From Lanius collurio (taxonomy: Eukaryota; Chordata; Aves; Passeriformes; Laniidae), in the NCBI GenBank assembly GCA_020086605.1, contig JACBWW010000051.1:1717290-1781289 (forward strand): a stretch of DNA of 64,000 nucleotides, given 5' to 3'. The position numbers and the translations under genes were made by a program. Each line of letters starts with the position of its first letter. Positions within the stretch are counted from its first letter, which is position 1. Positions 34,801 through 47,819 of the stretch are shown here, piece by piece. Under the pieces are notes generated by a model. The model worked only from the letters and a program-made list of their open reading frames with translations. It was not told the origin of the DNA and did no database searches.

Positions 34801-36433
34801 GGGTTACGGAATGGCCCGAGGCTGTGAAGTGGCACTGGGCTATGGAATGGCACTGGGCTATGGAATGGCCCTGGGCTATGGAATGGCACTGGGCTGTGAA
34901 GTGGCACTGGGCTATGGAATGGCACTGGGTATGGAATGGCACTGGGCTGTGAAGTGGCACTGGGCTATGGAATGGCACTGGGTATGGAATGGCACTGGGC
35001 TGTGAAGTGGCACTGGGCTATGGAATGGCACTGGGTATGGAATGGCACTGGGCTGTGAAGTGGCACTGGGCTATGGAATGGCACTGGGTATGGAATGGCA
35101 CTGGGCTGTGGAATGGCACTGGGTATGGAATGGCACTGGGCTGTGAAGTGGCACTGGGCTATGGAATGGCACTGGGCTGTGAAGTGGCACTGGGCTGTGG
35201 GATGGCACTGAGCTATGGAATGGCCCTGGGCTGTGAAGTGGCACTGGGCTATGGAATGGCACTGGGCTATGGAATGGCACTGGGCTGTGGAATGGCACTG
35301 GGCTGTGAAGTGGCACTGGGCTATGGAATGGCACTGGGCTATGGAATGGCACTGGGCTGTGAAGTGGCACTGGGCTATGGAATGGCACTGGGCTATGGAA
35401 TGGCACTGGGCTGTGGAATGGCACTGGGCTGTGGAATGGCACTGGGCTGTGAAGTGGCACTGGGCTATGGAATGGCACTGGGCTGTGGAATGGCACTGGG
35501 CTATGGAATGGCTCTGGGCTGTGGAATGGCACAGGGCTAGGGAATGGCTCTGGGCTGTGAAGTGGCACTGGGCTATGGAATGGCACTGGGCTATGGAATG
35601 GCACTGGGCTGTGGAATGGCACTGGGCTGTGGAATGGCACTGGGCTATGGAATGGCACTGGGCTATGGAATGGCACTGGGCTGTGAAGTGGCACTGGGCT
35701 GTGAAGTGGCACTGGGCTGTGGAATGGCACTGGGCTATGGAATGGCACTGGGCTGTGGAATGGCACTGGGCTGTGGAATGGCACTGGGCTATGGAATGGC
35801 ACTGGGCTGTGAAGTGGCACTGGGCTGTGAAGTGGCACTGGGCTATGGAATGGCACTGGGCTGTGAAGTGGCACTGGGCTATGGAATGGCACTGGGCTGT
35901 GAAGTGGCACTGGGCTGTGAAGTGGCACTAGGCTATGGAATGGCACTGGGCTGTGAAGTGGCACTGGGCTGTGAAGTGGCCCTGGGCTGTGAAGTGGCAC
36001 TGGGCTATGGAATGGCACTGGGCTATGGAATGGCACTGGGCTGTGAAGTGGCACTGGGCTGTGGAATGGCACTGGGCTGTGGAATGGCACTGGGCTGTGA
36101 AGTGGCACTGGGCTGTGGAATGGCACTGGGCTATGGAATGGCACTGGGCTATGGAATGGCACTGGGCTGTGGAATGGCACTGGGCTAGGGAATGGCACTG
36201 GGCTGTGGAATGGCACTGGGCTGTGAAGTGGCACTGGGCTGTGGAATGGCACTGGGCTGTGAAGTGGCACTGGGCTGTGAAGTGGCACTAGGCTATGGAA
36301 TGGCACTGGGCTGTGGAATGGCACTGGGCTGTGAAGTGGCACGGGGCTATGGAATGGCACTGGGCTGTGGAATGGCCCTGGGCTATGGAATGGCACTGGG
36401 CTGTGAAGTGGCACTGGGCTGTGGAATGGCACT
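34801..36433. repeat. 18-bp G-rich minisatellite, 91 units
   Basis: A 1,633-bp array of GGGCTRTGRARTGGCACT. Main variants: A (GGGCTATGGAATGGCACT), B (GGGCTGTGAAGTGGCACT), C (GGGCTGTGGAATGGCACT) and a 17-bp D unit lacking one C (GGGTATGGAATGGCACT). By position the array divides into 5 opening units (34801-34890), a B-A-D higher-order part (34891-35102), a C-D pair (35103-35137) and exactly 1,296 bp, i.e. 72 units of 18 bp, to the end. Because 18 bp is six codons, frames stay open for hundreds of residues on both strands (e.g. minus 35071-36432, 453 aa of a Ser-Pro-Val-Pro hexapeptide; plus Ala-Leu-Gly and Trp-His-Trp hexapeptides). These are repeat artefacts. The plus strand is G-rich with GG/GGG tracts every few bases, so two-tetrad G-quadruplexes are possible. 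Confidence 0.97.
34891..35102. repeat. Higher-order B-A-D repeat inside the minisatellite (4 x 53 bp)
   Basis: Four successive trimers, each 18-bp B, 18-bp A and 17-bp D, with no visible differences between trimers. The 17-bp unit shifts the reading frame once per trimer. D units occur only here and once just after (35121-35137), showing local expansion by unequal exchange or slippage of a three-unit block. Confidence 0.9.
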
Positions 36434-39400
36434 GCTTCTGTTCCCCTGTGACAGGGAAGGAGTTTCCTGGAATTTCTTTGGAGGGGTAGAGGCCGATCAC
36501 ATCATTCAGACAAATCAGACTGAGTGTCAGATCTGGTTCCTTAACTCTGCCCTGAATAAGTGTTACAGATCATATTTATGCAGGAATATATTACATGTAA
36601 AATAGATGGAGAAGGGAACTTCCAGCCAATGATGTGAGTCAGCTCAGCTCCTCATTCCAACTTTACTTTTATTCCTTATCTATCTTCTCTAGAGGTGAAT
36701 TCTGGATGCTTTCTTCTTCGGTGCAAAGTAGAAACTTTATGAGTAGTTCTAACAATCTAAATTCCAGCTATGCCTTCCAGTCAGGTTCAAAAAGAAATTG
36801 GGTAATAAGCTTCTCTTAATGACATCTTGGTATTTGGTCTAATTATGACTTCTATGTAATAATATTATATAGATACAGTATGTGTACCTACATACCAAGA
36901 GTGGCATTAATAACCATTCCATCCTAATGAAGAAGAAAATATACTCTTTGGTAGATACTGTTCTGCATAATGTGATGTTTTGGAGAACAAGATCCTGCTT
37001 ATCAGGATGTATTCAATATGGGACACAGGATTCTGTTTGCACATTCTGATTTGAAGATCACGAAACTTTTTGTTGAAAGGGCAATAGAGAACTTCTTCCA
37101 TGATTACTTTATGAAATATTGTCTGCTCAGAAATCGAGTATGACTATATATGTGCACACCCATACACACACACAGCAGGTAAAATTTTGCCTTAAAAAGC
37201 ACACTGGCCTTAGATACCAAATTCATTCTTTTTATATTTGATTCCATGTCTTTCTTTTCACAGCTTTAATGAAAAGGGAAACTAATGAAAAATGTTTGCA
37301 GCCCTGATTATAGAGCAGTGAGCAGAACCAGCTCTGAGCACATACACACATGAATCACAGCTCAAATGGATCTTTGATTGCTTGTGTGGCTTATACAGGT
37401 TGTGATTTGTGATATCAGGGAAGGCTACAAATAATTTTCAATACATTACATTGCAGTGCACTTCAAATGTGCTATAAAAAAACAAGTCAAATGTTCTGCT
37501 AGCCAGTTGTTCTCCCTGTTATTATAGAATGCTTTAGGATGCTTCCTTTTAGTCATATTAGTTGTGTGGTTTAATTTAAAAGTAATACCAAGCATCCAAC
37601 CTTCCCCTTTCATGTTAAAAGCGTGCTATTTAAAAATGGAGAGAATTCAATCATTGGTTGGAGACACAAACATGGCATAAATAAGCCCTGTCATTGCATG
37701 TCTGATGATTTCTGATTTAAATAGTTTTTCATTAAATATGAAATGTCCAAATTACCAAATCATTGTTAGTTCCATTATAAACCATTTTACAGTACTTCTC
37801 CAGCATCTTATCTCCTAGCTGCAGGGTGTTTGTGGATAATGCTGCCTTCGTGTTAGACAAGCAGACAATAATTTGATTGTTCTGTTTGCTGTGTTGTGCA
37901 AAGCAGTACTTTAAAACTAAAATTCTTTTGTGTGTTGTGATGTAACAAAGTCTATTGCTTTTATTTGTTGGTACATTGGAAAGTTTCAATATTATTGCTG
38001 TAGATCCTTTTCTTCCTTTTAAGTTTTTTCCTTGCAATCAGTTTGATATATGAACATGATGTAGCCCTTGTAGTCACACACCTGCCAGATCAAGAGTGGG
38101 GAGTCTTGTGTCACCCAAACTTGCTCCTCAAGCATTCACTGGGGTGGCACCAGATGCAGAGAGAATGATATAAATGTTTTCCTGTATGAGGTAGTAGGCA
38201 GAAGTAAATCAAGGGTTGTTAGTCCTGTTTTCATTATAGGTTCTGATGGATATGGTTTTTCTAAGGCAAGACAATTACACTCTGAATGTCTTTTGCGATG
38301 ACCAAAGTATGCTGAAGAATTTTTAATGTATATTTTCAGTGTTAACATAAACTTATTTGTGTGTTGCTGTTCTGATTTCAGGTAATGGAAACAAATAGTC
38401 CCCAAACCCACATTTTCAATCAATGGCTCAAAAGATAATGAGTTTGTCTCCAATTTATGTGGAACCAGTGCTTTTTTAAATAATTAAATATGGCACAGTT
38501 TCATAATAAAATAAACATGATTATAATGATATCTCAGTGCAGAGGATATTTGAAACTTTGAGACTATTTTCTGAAGCTTACGATCCTGACTGCTTCTGTT
38601 CCTAGTGGGTTACAGCTTTGTCAGGATATGTCAGACTCTGTTGAGTTTTTGCTGGTACTGTTAGAGAGTCTGGTTCAAATTCATCAAAGCCCAAAGAGTA
38701 GTTTCCAGTTGATTTGGTGAGTACATTCACTGCAGCTGTGTATTCATCACCCCAGAAGAAAAATACAATATTGGTAGAAGACAGATGAGTGGAGTATATT
38801 TTAATTTTCTGTTTCCATTCCTCTTATACTGTTGGTAAAACACAATTTTGAAGGTTGTCAACACCCAAATGGTGACAGCTTTGCTCTGCCTCTGGATGTG
38901 TGACCGCTGCCTCGGTCCCTCCCAGCCTCAGCCCCTGTACTGAATGCCTTCGAATCCAGAGGCAACGCAGCATCCGCCTCCTCTCTGGAAACCCTCCCAG
39001 AACGTGGCCTGGGGGGCAAAGGCACAAAGTCCCTGATTTGGGGAGTGTGGCAGGCTGTGGGAACAGCTCTTGTCTACCCCTGTTTGGGGCACGGCAGAGA
39101 GCTCAGTCCCACCCCCTTTCCTGCTCTACATATGCTCTGCTGGGCATAGACAAGGAGCTGCCCCATCTGCAGTCGTGTTTATTTGTTTTAGAGGATTCAA
39201 CTGGCATTAATTTACAAAAATGAGGAAGGGTTGCCATCTACAATTATTAATTAGCATGCACATCTGCCGAGAAGGTGTTTCCATAAGCCTGTCTGAAGTA
39301 CTTTATTGTTGTTGTTTTTTCCATTTGAGGGGGATCAATGCTAATTTTTGGTGTTTACCAGCAATCATAGATGACTTGCAGTTAAAAAGCCATCAGCTCT

Positions 39401-39873
39401 GTCACATTTTTCAGTGAACAGAATCCCTTTCCAGATGGCCCTTCATTTGGATAATGGACAGCCTAAGGGGATAAAAATGTCACCTGTTGTAGCTAGTCAA
39501 CAATATTAATAAAAACAGGAGAATAGACCATTCATAAAATGGGAAACAGCCCAAGAATAATTTGTGAATTATATAGTGAATATTTTTGGTAGCAATCTTG
39601 CTTTAAGAATTCACAGGCATTCTCAAAATCTGGACGTTTTTGCCTTTGTACTTTTACCTTGATGTTTAATCATGAGCCAATCTAATTTTTCTTAGTGTAT
39701 TTTCTGAAAAAAAGAAATTATATGAGTGATTACATTGTGATTATGACTGCAAAAAATCATGATTACAAGGAGGTGAATAACAGAATTCTTGGCTTGTCTC
39801 ATACCGAATAATTTGGAAAGATGCTTTATGTTTAGCAGAACATTCAGATTGATTGAAAATACTGAAATTTATT
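36434..39873. other. Gene-free stretch
   Basis: No gene recognised. The sequence is AT-rich except 38880-39130, a GC-richer part with a few CpGs and an 11-bp inverted repeat (38887-38897 with 38954-38964). A 105-codon minus frame at 38136-38453 and a 101-codon one at 37732-38037 carry no recognisable domain. Confidence 0.6.
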
Positions 39874-39950
39874 GGGTTTGGGGTTTTTTTTTTTTGTGTG
39901 GTTTTTTTTTTTTTTTTTTGTTATTTTGGGGTTTTTTAAAACTTTTTTGG
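39874..39950. repeat. T-rich/G-interrupted simple repeat
   Basis: Long T runs broken by GTGTGG and GGGG blocks. Low-complexity DNA; complementary in style to the A/C-rich patch at 31786-31927. Confidence 0.85.
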
Positions 39951-42900
39951 TCTTCTTAAAGATACTTTAAAAGTTACAAAGTATCAAGTGATATAGCAAA
40001 TACTTACATTAAAAGTAACATTTACATTTGAAAAAATACAGCAACATGAAAATTTTGAAGTCTCTTATTTTAAAAGTATTTTTAAAGAAAATTCAGAGCA
40101 TCTCCCTCCCAATGTGGCAAAATCTAACGAATTTCTGAAGCATCTGGGAATGGCTCAGTATGCCTTTTTGCCAAAAAATCTTTTATCTGAAAATTTTTAT
40201 CCAGCAATTTTGGTAATCATAGCTGTCTTGTCTGCTACAGTTATAATTGTGAATACTAATAACATATTTTTCTGAGTTTTCTGATAATTAGAGATAAGTT
40301 AAATAGATAAACACCCAAGACAGGAAACCACATCTCCACGTAACCACTGCAGCAAGAGGTGTTGGAGCCTGCTCTGACAACCTGTGAGACCCTGCCCCAC
40401 ACGATCCACTGGAGGACAAGGTTCACCCGGGGGAGGATGGAGTTTGTCTGCTGGAGGAGGATGCATCTCCTCACTGCTGATAAAAGGAGGCTGGAGAAGC
40501 CCTCCTGATCTGAGCATCCACCCTGGCAAGGAGGAATGAGGATTTCTGAGTTCTCTGTCCACTTGCAGCACATTTTCCATCTATTCTTTTTCTCACACAC
40601 TCTCTTATTTATGCTTCATGTGAAAGCAAGTGACTTTATTGATAATCCATCTTTTATTTAGACCCTGAAGTCACTCACTGACAAACAGGTGATGTACACA
40701 CAGGAAAATAATTAAGTGAAAGTCTTGAGAAATTCTCACCTTGAAGGAATATTCCAGAGCAAATGAAAGGAACTGTGCCCTCTTTATTCTTTTATATATT
40801 TATAATCTCACAGAAATTTAGGTGATGGTTCCCTGTCTTCTCAGTCAGAGGCCTCAGATTACTCTGCTGCATGAGGGCTGGATTTTTCCATCTCTTTAGC
40901 AATTCATTCAGATCAGGCATAATATTTTGCACCAAGGTTCTTGACCAATTACACAGTAGGAGGAAAACCCACAATTTTCTTTAATAATAACACTGATTTC
41001 CACTATATATCCTTCAGGAGAAAAAAACACAGATGAGAGTGACATGCTCTTCACTTATGACTCCCAGCCAATAGACCTTGTGTGCATAATAGATAGACTT
41101 TGCAAAATAACAAGTATAGATTTTTTTTTTTTTTAAGGAAAAGTATTTTTTAAGTTATTTTTTTAAGATTTTTTCTTTGTAAGGAAGAAGTCTTACTCAT
41201 GCTGTGCAAAGTATTTTTGCTAATTACTAGTGTGCTTTCAAGGGATTTGTGTTGGGTACTCAGCTCCATGCCTTTAAAAGAGGTAACATTGGTACTGTAA
41301 GTATATATTTACTTTTGTAAAATCATACCAGAGTCTTATGAGAACACATAGAAGGTAAATATGTAAAGCAATGAAACCCATGGAGTTACAGGGAGTTATC
41401 CTAGAGGAAATGAGTTAATGTGGTGCATGGATCAGTAACAGCTCCTACAGCTGCCAACAGATGTGTGTGTAATAAGTTGTATATATTTTCTTAACTTAAA
41501 GCATGGCAATTAGAATTCTTTGCAGGTGAACAAATGCTGAACATGTTGCATAGAGACAACCCTCCAACCATCTGGAAAAGAAAGTGTTTTCCCTTGGTAT
41601 TTAATGACCCCTGGTTAATGTAAAAGCACTGTTTATGAGCCTAACAGAGATCAGTAATTAGCTTTTTGTAGGTAGGAGGTAGATTGAGTTAATGTAAACT
41701 CTGATGGTAATGGAAAACAAGAGTGAAATCCTCAGAGTGGAAATCATTTTAAGGAGTGCTCTCAAGAAAGAAGAAAGGAAAACCTGTGAGTTCCTGTTTA
41801 ATTTAGAGCACATTTTGGAGTCATGAACAAGAATAATTGTGTTACAGGATTTTTTTATGGCTACCTATTGACTGAGGCCTGCCACAGGACTGCATTTATT
41901 TCTTCGACTATTTTTCCATTTATTGTTTAAATTGAGTGTATATTAAGCAGGCTATTTTCATGGTAGAACCATTTTTCTTCCAATAGCAGGTGAGTTTGAA
42001 AATACCAACATGTTTTCAATCTGACTGGAACTATCTCCTGAAACTGAGCACTGTCATCACAAGCAGCTGATAATTCCAATCACTTTTTTCCTCCCTCTGT
42101 GCTGTTACAGCCAGGCAGGCAGATGTGGCCATCACCCAGAGGATTTGCAGCTGGAAAGCCTCAGCACTTCCTCAGAGTCCTTCTTGCTGTTGCTTTTATT
42201 TGTTCTTCCTATGAAGTTCTAGTTGCCAGTCATGTATATTAGATCATCAGAGGGCCAAAAAAAAGTCATGTTTGTAATCTTTTCTTAATCTTGAGCTTCA
42301 CAGGTGGTAGAGCACCGTGCATGACAAAATTTTATTTCCTATAATAATTATTCAATTATTATATGAATAGGATAAAAATCTGTCTTTGTGGTACTGGAAG
42401 GGATGGTTAGATACAGGTGGCTTTTAATTATGAAATAAGTATGTAAGAAATTTATTTGTATTTTAAAATGAGAGAACAATTGAAGTCCAATTGCTACCTA
42501 TGAAAGCAGCAAACAGATTCTTCAGCTTTAAACTTATAAGGAGTTTAGCAAGGCTATAGATACAGAAATTACAAAGAAAAACACATAGAATAAAAACATT
42601 GAGGGAATCTCCTGATACTGATTAAGTAAACTATACTTAATTGGCCGGTGCTTCAGTCAGACCAGCTTTTATTTTTGATTCACATAACAGAGTGTTTGTC
42701 AAAAGGCTACATGCTTTAATATTTTGCTTAAATATTATGTTCTGTGAAGGACACTCTATCAACTTCTATGTTCAGTGCTTTGGTTTTTCCTGTTAGTCTG
42801 AACATCTTCCTTATCTGTGCCTGATATTAAAAAAATCTCTTGCTGAGTATTAAAAGGCTATTTTTCCACTTTGAAGTGTATTTTCTCTCCGAGATCAGAG

Positions 42901-45900
42901 TACTGTGAAAATAAGTAAATTCAATACACCATCTATATAAGAACATGACAGATTGATTTTGGGTCTCATTATGTGAGTGCCAAAGCCCTCTCCATCCTGT
43001 CCAAGGTAGGGTTTCACATCATATGAATTCACAAAGCCAATCTTATTTACAGAGAGAGTGTACTTTACTGTTATTGTTCAATAATTAACAATATTTTAAT
43101 GTTGGGTCAGCAGTGAGTTTCTATAAAATATTTCAAAAGAAACACTGAGTTAAAAATTCCACTGCACTTCCCCACCATTTCCCTGGAGCTCAGGTGTGCA
43201 TTTGCTGCACAGATGGTGCAGCAGCTCTACCACGCAGGGCTGTCAGATCCCTGATATACCTGGTGCAGCACCATGAATACAAGATAAATGAAAGCCTGAG
43301 CTGCACATTTCCCTATGTTTTAGGGCTTAATTCTCCTCTTTATTGATTCACTGATGCCTCCAGGAAAACTTAAAAAAATATTCTGTGAGAATATAATTCT
43401 CCATCTGAGTTATACTAGATGGTGTCTTGGTTTGCTTAAATAATTTTTCATTATTATTGACATTTATTTCAATTTATGTGATACTTTTTATCTGGGGGAG
43501 TACATAATCCATTGGGTCGGATTCCATCAGATATCATAGTCATGGTTTGTGAGGCCACAGGCTTCCATAATTTATCTTTGCTATTAAGGGGCCATGACTC
43601 AACTGCTTGATTTTGTAAGGCCTTGTACAGTCTTCAATTAAATTTTGGGGGAGGGTTTTTTAAAAATTTTATTTAATTGTTTGCATGCAGTTAGGAGGTA
43701 CATCTATGTACTTACTATGTCTGCATATGTGTTATAGGTAACTATTAATTTTTTGGCATGCAGTTTATTGCACTGAGGCTTACACAGACACAGTGAATGA
43801 ATAATTCCTGATTAATGAGCTAGGCTTTGCACTTTTCCAAAGGAGCAAATCATAAGAGCTATCTGAGCTTTTCTTGCAGGAGAAAATGGACTTGAGGGCC
43901 TCCTCATGCATCTGCCCAGCCTTTGTTGGAGTTATTTTAGGATTGTCTGGTCAATGCTTTTGTTTCATTTGGGTTATAGTAGTTTCTAAAAGCATCTCTG
44001 CACATTCATAGCGAGGGACCCTCATGTTAAAAAAGAAATAGAAGTTAAATGGGCAAAGAAAATAAAAAAAAGTTACTTTCTCTGCCACACAAAAATGGAA
44101 CTGATATGTAAAGAAATGGGTTATTTGTCCAAATTATACCATGAACATATAGCCAGCCAATGTGACTCCTTATCTGCAAAGTACAGTGCCTTAGGTCAGT
44201 TCTTTTCTGCTGCTGTTGATGAGTATTTATGCATTTAGAAATACTCATTTTGTGCTATCCCCCTGATGACATGAATGACTAGTACTAAATGATTGCAAAG
44301 GCAGTGCAGCCAAAGCTGAGGTTGGCAATAGGCCATGTCCAAATCAGGACGTTATAGCACCTCTGGTACATCCAAAATCCTGTGTATTCACTGTGCTTCT
44401 ATCATAAAATGAAACGTTATTAGATCAGGTTTTCTGAGGTGGTGTCAAATCACTCAACAGAAATTAAAACCAAAAGTTTTCTAAGTGCCAGATGCTGGAA
44501 ATGGTAAAATATTTATCATTCTCATAGGCTAGTGCTCAGCCAGCAGTTACAAAATCTAAATTCTACTTATTTCCCATTATGGGTTCGGTAGTATTTTGCT
44601 AGAAGGGGAGTTTGTGAGATTTCAGGGAAGAGGTGATGCTGCAGTATTTCCTAGCTAATGTACTACCATACCACATCCATTTGTAATGTGCTTTATTCCC
44701 TGGTTGATTGCCCAGGGTAGTGCTCGATGTACCAGAACAGCATGGCAACACACACAGCAGCAAAGTTAAGAATAAAGCCAAAGGTGGTGGATGAAATATA
44801 TTGACTTTCTGGAAGTGAGAAAGTGGATCAATGCTGGACTTAGTCAGACTTGTGGCATAGGGCTTTACTCAAGCAATCACTCTGTTGATTTAAGATCACT
44901 GGGTCTGGAGATGCTACAAGAAGCTGAATAGGTATGAAATCTTTATTGTGCATCACAGGCTTTCTTCTTTCTCCTGTACTGAACAATTTAAAATGTGCCT
45001 GTTCTCCTATGAAATAAAACTGGTCTTAAAGAAATCCCACAGTTTAAGAGTAAAAATCCAAAATGCTAGTGCAGTAATTTTCGGCCAATAAGGAATGAAA
45101 TACTCTTTAGCCTAACCAATTTAGATCAGGTTTTAGCCATTTAAAATCCATAAGGATTATGCATTAAGTGTTGTAGAACTGGTATTGGAGCAATTTTGAT
45201 TTGGATTAGACTTTATCAAATGTCTATTCTGTGTTACACAATACAGTGGGTTTTTATCTCAGAAGACAGAAAAGGCCCAAATTATCTTTGCCCATTGTCT
45301 TTGCCAGCAGTTCCATGCCTCTGACAGATAATGGGGATGGTTTTTTACTGGGGCATGGTCTCACCACTCCTCTCTCAGACATTCCTTCTCCAGTGCAGGG
45401 AATTCTGAACTTTTCCTGCACTGGCTACAGTATTTTTAGGTTCTTAAACGGATCCAAAGGCAAAACTCTCAACACATGGTACCCTTAAATAATTACAAAG
45501 CAACCACATGAGGTACCTCAGAGGGGGACCAGGTAGGCAACTGGGGGTCAGAATTGCTACATCTATCTCAAGCTGAACCATTCTACCCTTCAGCTAAAGA
45601 AAGAAGGTAAATTATCTGTTGAAAGATCCTCATGTATATGGAATCCTAAAGTCACATGCCCAGAGTAGCAGTCAGATACTCCACACTTCATGTTCTCCCT
45701 GACCATTTCCTGCACATCCTTTAGATAACAGTTTGAAAGAGAACATCTTGAAATCCATTGTGCATGAGCTTCACACAGGTATGGGAGAAAATAAAATGGC
45801 AATTTGTGCATGAGCTCAAATTCATGTACAATGCTTATTTTTATCCAAAGATATCAAAGATATTTTCATAGATAAACTTTTTTTCCCTTTTATTCAAATT

Positions 45901-47810
45901 AGCTTTAGCAGAAAAAAAAAGATTATGAAGCCCATTAATCTTAATTTTTCACACTGAGATTCATTTTACAGGACTGGAAGCTACAGAAATGGAACCATCC
46001 ACCTCTTTCTCTGTCACTTGGATATCTAAATGCAATGCAGATTGAAAATTAAATGCAAGAGACAAGATAGCAGTTCTAATAACCCAGTAATTTCTAAATA
46101 AATAGACTTAGATTGATGGAAGAGAAAAAAAAATCTGCTTACTCGATAACATGATAGCAGTACTTCTATAAAGAGTCTTATGTTGATTAGGATTTTCTAA
46201 AGTTTAAAATGTATTCCTACAGTCTATTTAAATGTATGTGAAGTAGAACTGATACTCTTATCTTATATCTTATTCAGCCACTAACAGGAAATTGTAAACT
46301 GTGGCAGATTTGGATGACAGCATTTCAAATCTCCTTTGTACAGTTTTCTCAAAAGAACAAAATAATCAAGGACTTGATTTGGTATGTTGAATAAATATTC
46401 ACTTTTCTTAATGCAATATGCAACCCTCATGAAGTGCAAAGCCTCATCCAGCAATGTAACATTAAATGCTGCGATATTTTAAGAAGACATTTTGGATCAT
46501 GTTTTGCCTAGTTGATATCAATTATTATCTAAGAAAATAATAAAAGAATGTTATTTTGACTAACACTTTTACTGGAGAAGAAAAGGAATAATTTTCCACT
46601 ACTTTTTTGTATTTTACAGTGGATGTAAAATAGTAGGATAGAATTCAGAAAATTATTGGTTCAGAGGTAACCTGTATACCTTCCTAAAACTGAATTTGTA
46701 TGATTTTACATCTTTGAATTTGCTTTTGTAATGTAATATTTAAGTATCCCCCAAAAATAAAAATATAAAAATCTCTCACTCTGCTTGCTTTCATTTAAAT
46801 TCCAATCAAGTTATCTAAACCCATTCTTTTCACCTGATATTGGTGGAAAACTAGTCCAAGATACATCAAAATTGGGCATTTTCACAGTTCACTTCAAAAG
46901 CCTTGTTATCAAAATATCAGGATATTCAGATAATTTTAAAAGTGTTATTTTTTTGATAAACTTTGGGGAATGGACTTTGAACTTCTCACATATATTTCTA
47001 TAGGAACTTTGTAGCTTTTGCTTTGATTAGGAAACCATTAACACACTTCACTCATGTGAGTGCCTGCAAGACCTCTGGATATGTCAGCAGCTTTTCAAAT
47101 CGACTCTGCCACTGGCTGATGGCAAAGGTGGATTGGAATCATGTTTGAGTGCCTCTGTTCCCTACTCTGAGAGATCCCAAAGGAAGGTGCTGGGTAATTG
47201 CTCACTCACTCTGAGAGCTCTCTCTTCATTATAAAATAAATAAATGAATAAAAATGAAAGGGGAAATTGCACCATTTGCTAAGAACACCAGATGTAGTAG
47301 TAGACCATTACTTAATAATTGTTCAGCAGAGAAGAGGGGAAACCAAATCCTGTGCTCTAAAGTGTGCAAGCACAAGAGAAGAAATTGAAGAAGCTTCTGT
47401 ATCTTTATTGCAGACAACTGTCTGTGTTTCATCTACCTATCAGGTAAGGAACTTCCCCTTTGTAAAACCATTTTGTTGATCAATATTAGACTGGAATGTA
47501 AAAAGAAAAAAAAAAAAAAGCTGAAAATGAGTGGGCCATTTTTCTAAATAATGAACAATGTTACAGTTTTCTTTTTGTAAATTAGTACAGATGTGACACG
47601 TTTTTCTATATGTCAGTTTTATTATGACAAAGATTTGAATAATGTGTAAAGCCAGCTAAGATGGGCATACTGCCTAAGTGTAGCAATAATTTTATTCTAT
47701 CACTTCTGCTTCTTGATTTGCTTGGCATACCCCAGTAGGATAGGATGGAAGGGCAAGTATCTCTCTGCCATGGTCTGTAAGGGGGTCCTGTGGCCATTAA
47801 TCTGAAATGG
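39951..47810. other. Gene-free stretch
   Basis: About 7.9 kb with no supported gene. One GC-richer block of unknown origin lies at 40315-40590; its minus-strand frames (40256-40600 and 40299-40580) resemble no family I know. A T-run lies at 41121-41134 and A-run at 47503-47519. A splice-bounded 30-nt stretch at 47414-47443 is listed separately. Confidence 0.6.
47414..47443 (+). other. Candidate 30-nt microexon
   Basis: The acceptor is a good pyrimidine tract ending in TTATTGCAG, the stretch ends CAG, and the donor is GTAAGG. Thirty bases is ten codons, and the plus frame across it is open (TTVCVSSTYQ). Neuronal microexons have this size and context, but there is no flanking gene evidence in the window and a chance match is quite possible. 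Confidence 0.25.
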
Positions 47811-47819
47811 NNNNNNNNN
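47811..47819. other. Short assembly gap (9 N)
   Basis: Nine unknown bases, breaking a frame on the minus strand that shows no recognisable protein. The flanks (47720-48060) are somewhat GC-richer than average. Confidence 0.99.

Noticed and set aside
35071..36432. 453-codon minus-strand ORF and several 70-240 codon plus-strand ORFs
   Set aside because: They lie wholly in an 18-bp tandem array whose unit length is a multiple of three; overlapping frames on both strands are equally open, so the openness is a repeat artefact.
34801..36433. CRISPR-like or satellite array reading of the tandem repeat
   Set aside because: No unique spacers; units are contiguous 18-bp repeats in vertebrate DNA, i.e. 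a minisatellite.
38887..38964. 11-bp inverted repeat with a TTCGAATCC B-box-like string
   Set aside because: An 11-bp pair at this spacing is expected about once by chance in 64 kb, and there is no A-box.
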